Shown here: positions 62,629 through 64,000 of the stretch, in pieces
Layout of the letters: each line of letters begins with the position of its first letter
How positions within the stretch are numbered: position 1 is the stretch's first letter
Assembly: GCF_000225465.1 (NCBI RefSeq)
Contig: NC_017259.1
Location: forward strand, 434,001-498,000
Length of the DNA stretch: 64,000 bases
Direction of reading: 5' to 3'
From: Buchnera aphidicola str. Ua (Uroleucon ambrosiae)
GTDB taxonomy: Bacteria > Pseudomonadota > Gammaproteobacteria > Enterobacterales > Enterobacteriaceae
Notes under the pieces: generated by a model
Databases searched by the model: none
What the model saw: the letters and a program-made list of their open reading frames with translations, nothing else
What the model was told of the DNA's origin: nothing
Made by a program: the position numbers and the translations under genes

Positions 62629-62858
62629 TTAATAGCCTCTAAATAATTCTGATTCTTTATTAAAAAAATTTACATAACATTTATTTTATATAAGAAATTA
62701 CACTAATTATTAATGATAATACTTTTTCGAAATAATTGAATTATTTGTTAAAAATTGATAAAATTTAATCAATATTTTAAGAGCATTTTTTAAAAATCTA
62801 ATATAAATATTTTGATTGATCTTTATTTGTATTCAAAAAAAAGGAATAGTATTAATTA

Positions 62859-63154
62859 ATGATTCTAAAAAAAATAAAAAAATATTTAATATCTAACATG
62901 CATATCGATTTTATTAAAATTTATAATAATAGCTATTTTCATCATCATTCCAAAACAGATCTCACGCATATAAAAATAATTATTGTTAGTAATGATTTTA
63001 TAAATCAAAATTTACTTGATAGACATCGTTTAATTTTTTCCAAACTATTTAAAATAAAAAAATATATTCAGTAACATTAAATACTTATACTGTAAATGAA
63101 TGGCAAAATAAAAAATGTCAAATCAATAATAATCCTAAATGTTTTAAAAAATGA
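62859..63154 (+). pseudogene. bolA: BolA family protein, frameshifted at an A7 run
   Basis: BolA works with monothiol glutaredoxin in iron-sulfur handling and stress response. The first frame (62859 to the stop at 63072-63074) reads KIIIVSNDFINQNLLDRHRLIFSKL, close to E. coli KVVLVSDRF and LNRHRMIYSTL. After the A7 run at 63056-63062 the family continues one frame over with NTYTVNEW (E. coli HTYTIKEW) to a stop at 63152-63154. One added A gives 98 residues (E. coli 105). Position between cyoA and tig matches E. coli with ampG and yajG removed. Dead or slippage-rescued cannot be told from sequence. Confidence 0.8.
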
Positions 63155-63276
63155 TATTTTATTTTTTTCTAAATACAATATATTTCTTATAAAAAATGAC
63201 ATTTTAAAAAATTAATAAACTTTAAAATATAGAAATATAAAATAAATAATAAAATTAATTGTTTGAGGTAAGAAAA

Positions 63277-64000
63277 TGAAATTTGTTATGGAAAAAAATC
63301 AAGATGAAAGCCATCGCGTTACAATTAATATTCTAAAAGAAACAATTAATAATTCTCTTCAAAAAGAATTTATAAAACTTAGTAAAACTAAAATTATTAA
63401 TGGATTTAGAAAAGGTAAAATTCCTATTACATTTATACAAAAAAAATATGGTGATGTTGTTTATTATGATATATTTAAACAACTAATGCAAAAATTTTTT
63501 TATGAATTTTTAAATAAAGAAAAAATAAAAATTATTGGCTCTCCACAATATTATATCCATAACAATAAAAACGAAAAAAAAGAATATGTTCAATACTCTG
63601 TTATATATGAAATTTATCCAACATTTCAAATAAAAAATATTAATAATATTACAGTAAATAAAATCAATGTTCAGATTACAGATGAAGAAATTCAAAACAA
63701 TATTGAAAAATATAAATATAAAAATTTTTTTTGGAAAAAAATTAATAAACCTATTAAATCTAATAATCGTGTAACTATTGATTATGAAGTTTATAATAAT
63801 ATTCACTTAATCACTAAATTTAATAAAAAAAATTATACATTTATTGTATCTGACACTACATTAATTCCTCAATTAAAATATAAAATTATTAATCATGTTA
63901 TAAACGATATTATTTTTTTTACAATAAAATTTCATGCATTATATCCAATACAAGAACTACAAAATCAAAATATCACATTTAAAATTAAAATTACTAAAAT
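63277..64000 (+). CDS. tig: Trigger factor (ribosome-associated chaperone), 3' end outside window
   Basis: Binds ribosomal protein L23 at the exit tunnel and shields nascent chains. The ATG at 63277 has a TGAGGTAAG ribosome site. The ribosome-binding signature is GFRKGKIP near residue 46. The 241 visible residues cover the N-terminal domain and the region of the FKBP-type domain. In that region the usual MGQGRMIPGFEDG reads SDTTLIPQLKYK, so the PPIase active site is probably lost. No stop is reached before the window ends. clpP would follow in E. coli. Confidence 0.95.

Overview
This window is a stretch of chromosome from a strongly genome-reduced, AT-rich gammaproteobacterium, almost certainly Buchnera aphidicola, the obligate aphid endosymbiont (genus inferred, strain not determined). 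The evidence is gene content and order plus proteins that align end to end with Escherichia coli homologues. Typical Buchnera traits are a polA reduced to its 5' nuclease, a ribD split in two, almost no transcription factors, many neighbouring E. coli genes missing from otherwise conserved blocks, and long homopolymer runs. No mobile element, prophage, CRISPR array or defence system was found.

Layout. 1-2.3 kb: pyrG (5' end outside the window) and eno on the plus strand. 2.5-13.9 kb: a long minus-strand block read cysJ-cysI-cysH, cysG-cysD-cysN-cysC, ftsB-ispD-ispF-nlpD. This is nearly the whole assimilatory sulfate reduction pathway, with siroheme synthesis, followed by isoprenoid and division genes. 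13.9-15.2 kb: over 1.2 kb of very AT-rich DNA without a recognisable gene. 15.2-21.2 kb: dsbA, truncated polA, engB, typA, gmk, ygfZ. 21.3-34.4 kb: a plus-strand run prfB (with its programmed frameshift), lysS, lysA, lgt, thyA, miaB, ybeY, corC, leuS, holA, nadD, tusA. 34.5-39.9 kb: asd (minus), yhgN, pgk, fbaA, mscS. 39.9-48.5 kb: complete recC-recB-recD. 48.5-53.5 kb: a possible argA remnant, initiator tRNA-Met, mltA, ribH, a thiL pseudogene, split ribD, nusB. 53.5-57.4 kb: dxs, ispA and yajR on the minus strand. 57.5-62.6 kb: tusE, then the cyoABCDE bo3 oxidase operon on the minus strand. 62.9-64 kb: bolA and the start of tig.

The genes serve four main purposes. Sulfate is activated and reduced to sulfide (cysDNC, cysH, cysIJ, cysG), and sulfur is relayed to tRNA (tusA, tusE). 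lysA and asd make lysine-family amino acids and ribD/ribH make riboflavin, nutrients of interest to the host. eno, pgk, fbaA and cyoABCDE supply energy. ispD, ispF, dxs and ispA make isoprenoids; the farnesyl diphosphate from ispA feeds the heme O synthase cyoE.

The most striking feature is a set of genes broken by a length change in one homopolymer run while the rest of the reading frame is conserved: ftsB (A9), ispA (A13), yajR (T9 on the coding strand) and bolA (A7). Other signs of relaxed constraint are a LeuRS that has lost the threonines of its editing site, a trigger factor whose PPIase core is unrecognisable, NlpD without its remaining LytM histidines, and NlpD and MltA without lipoprotein cysteines although lgt is kept. 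I found no new multi-gene system; the homopolymer-frameshift set and the LeuRS editing loss deserve the closest look.
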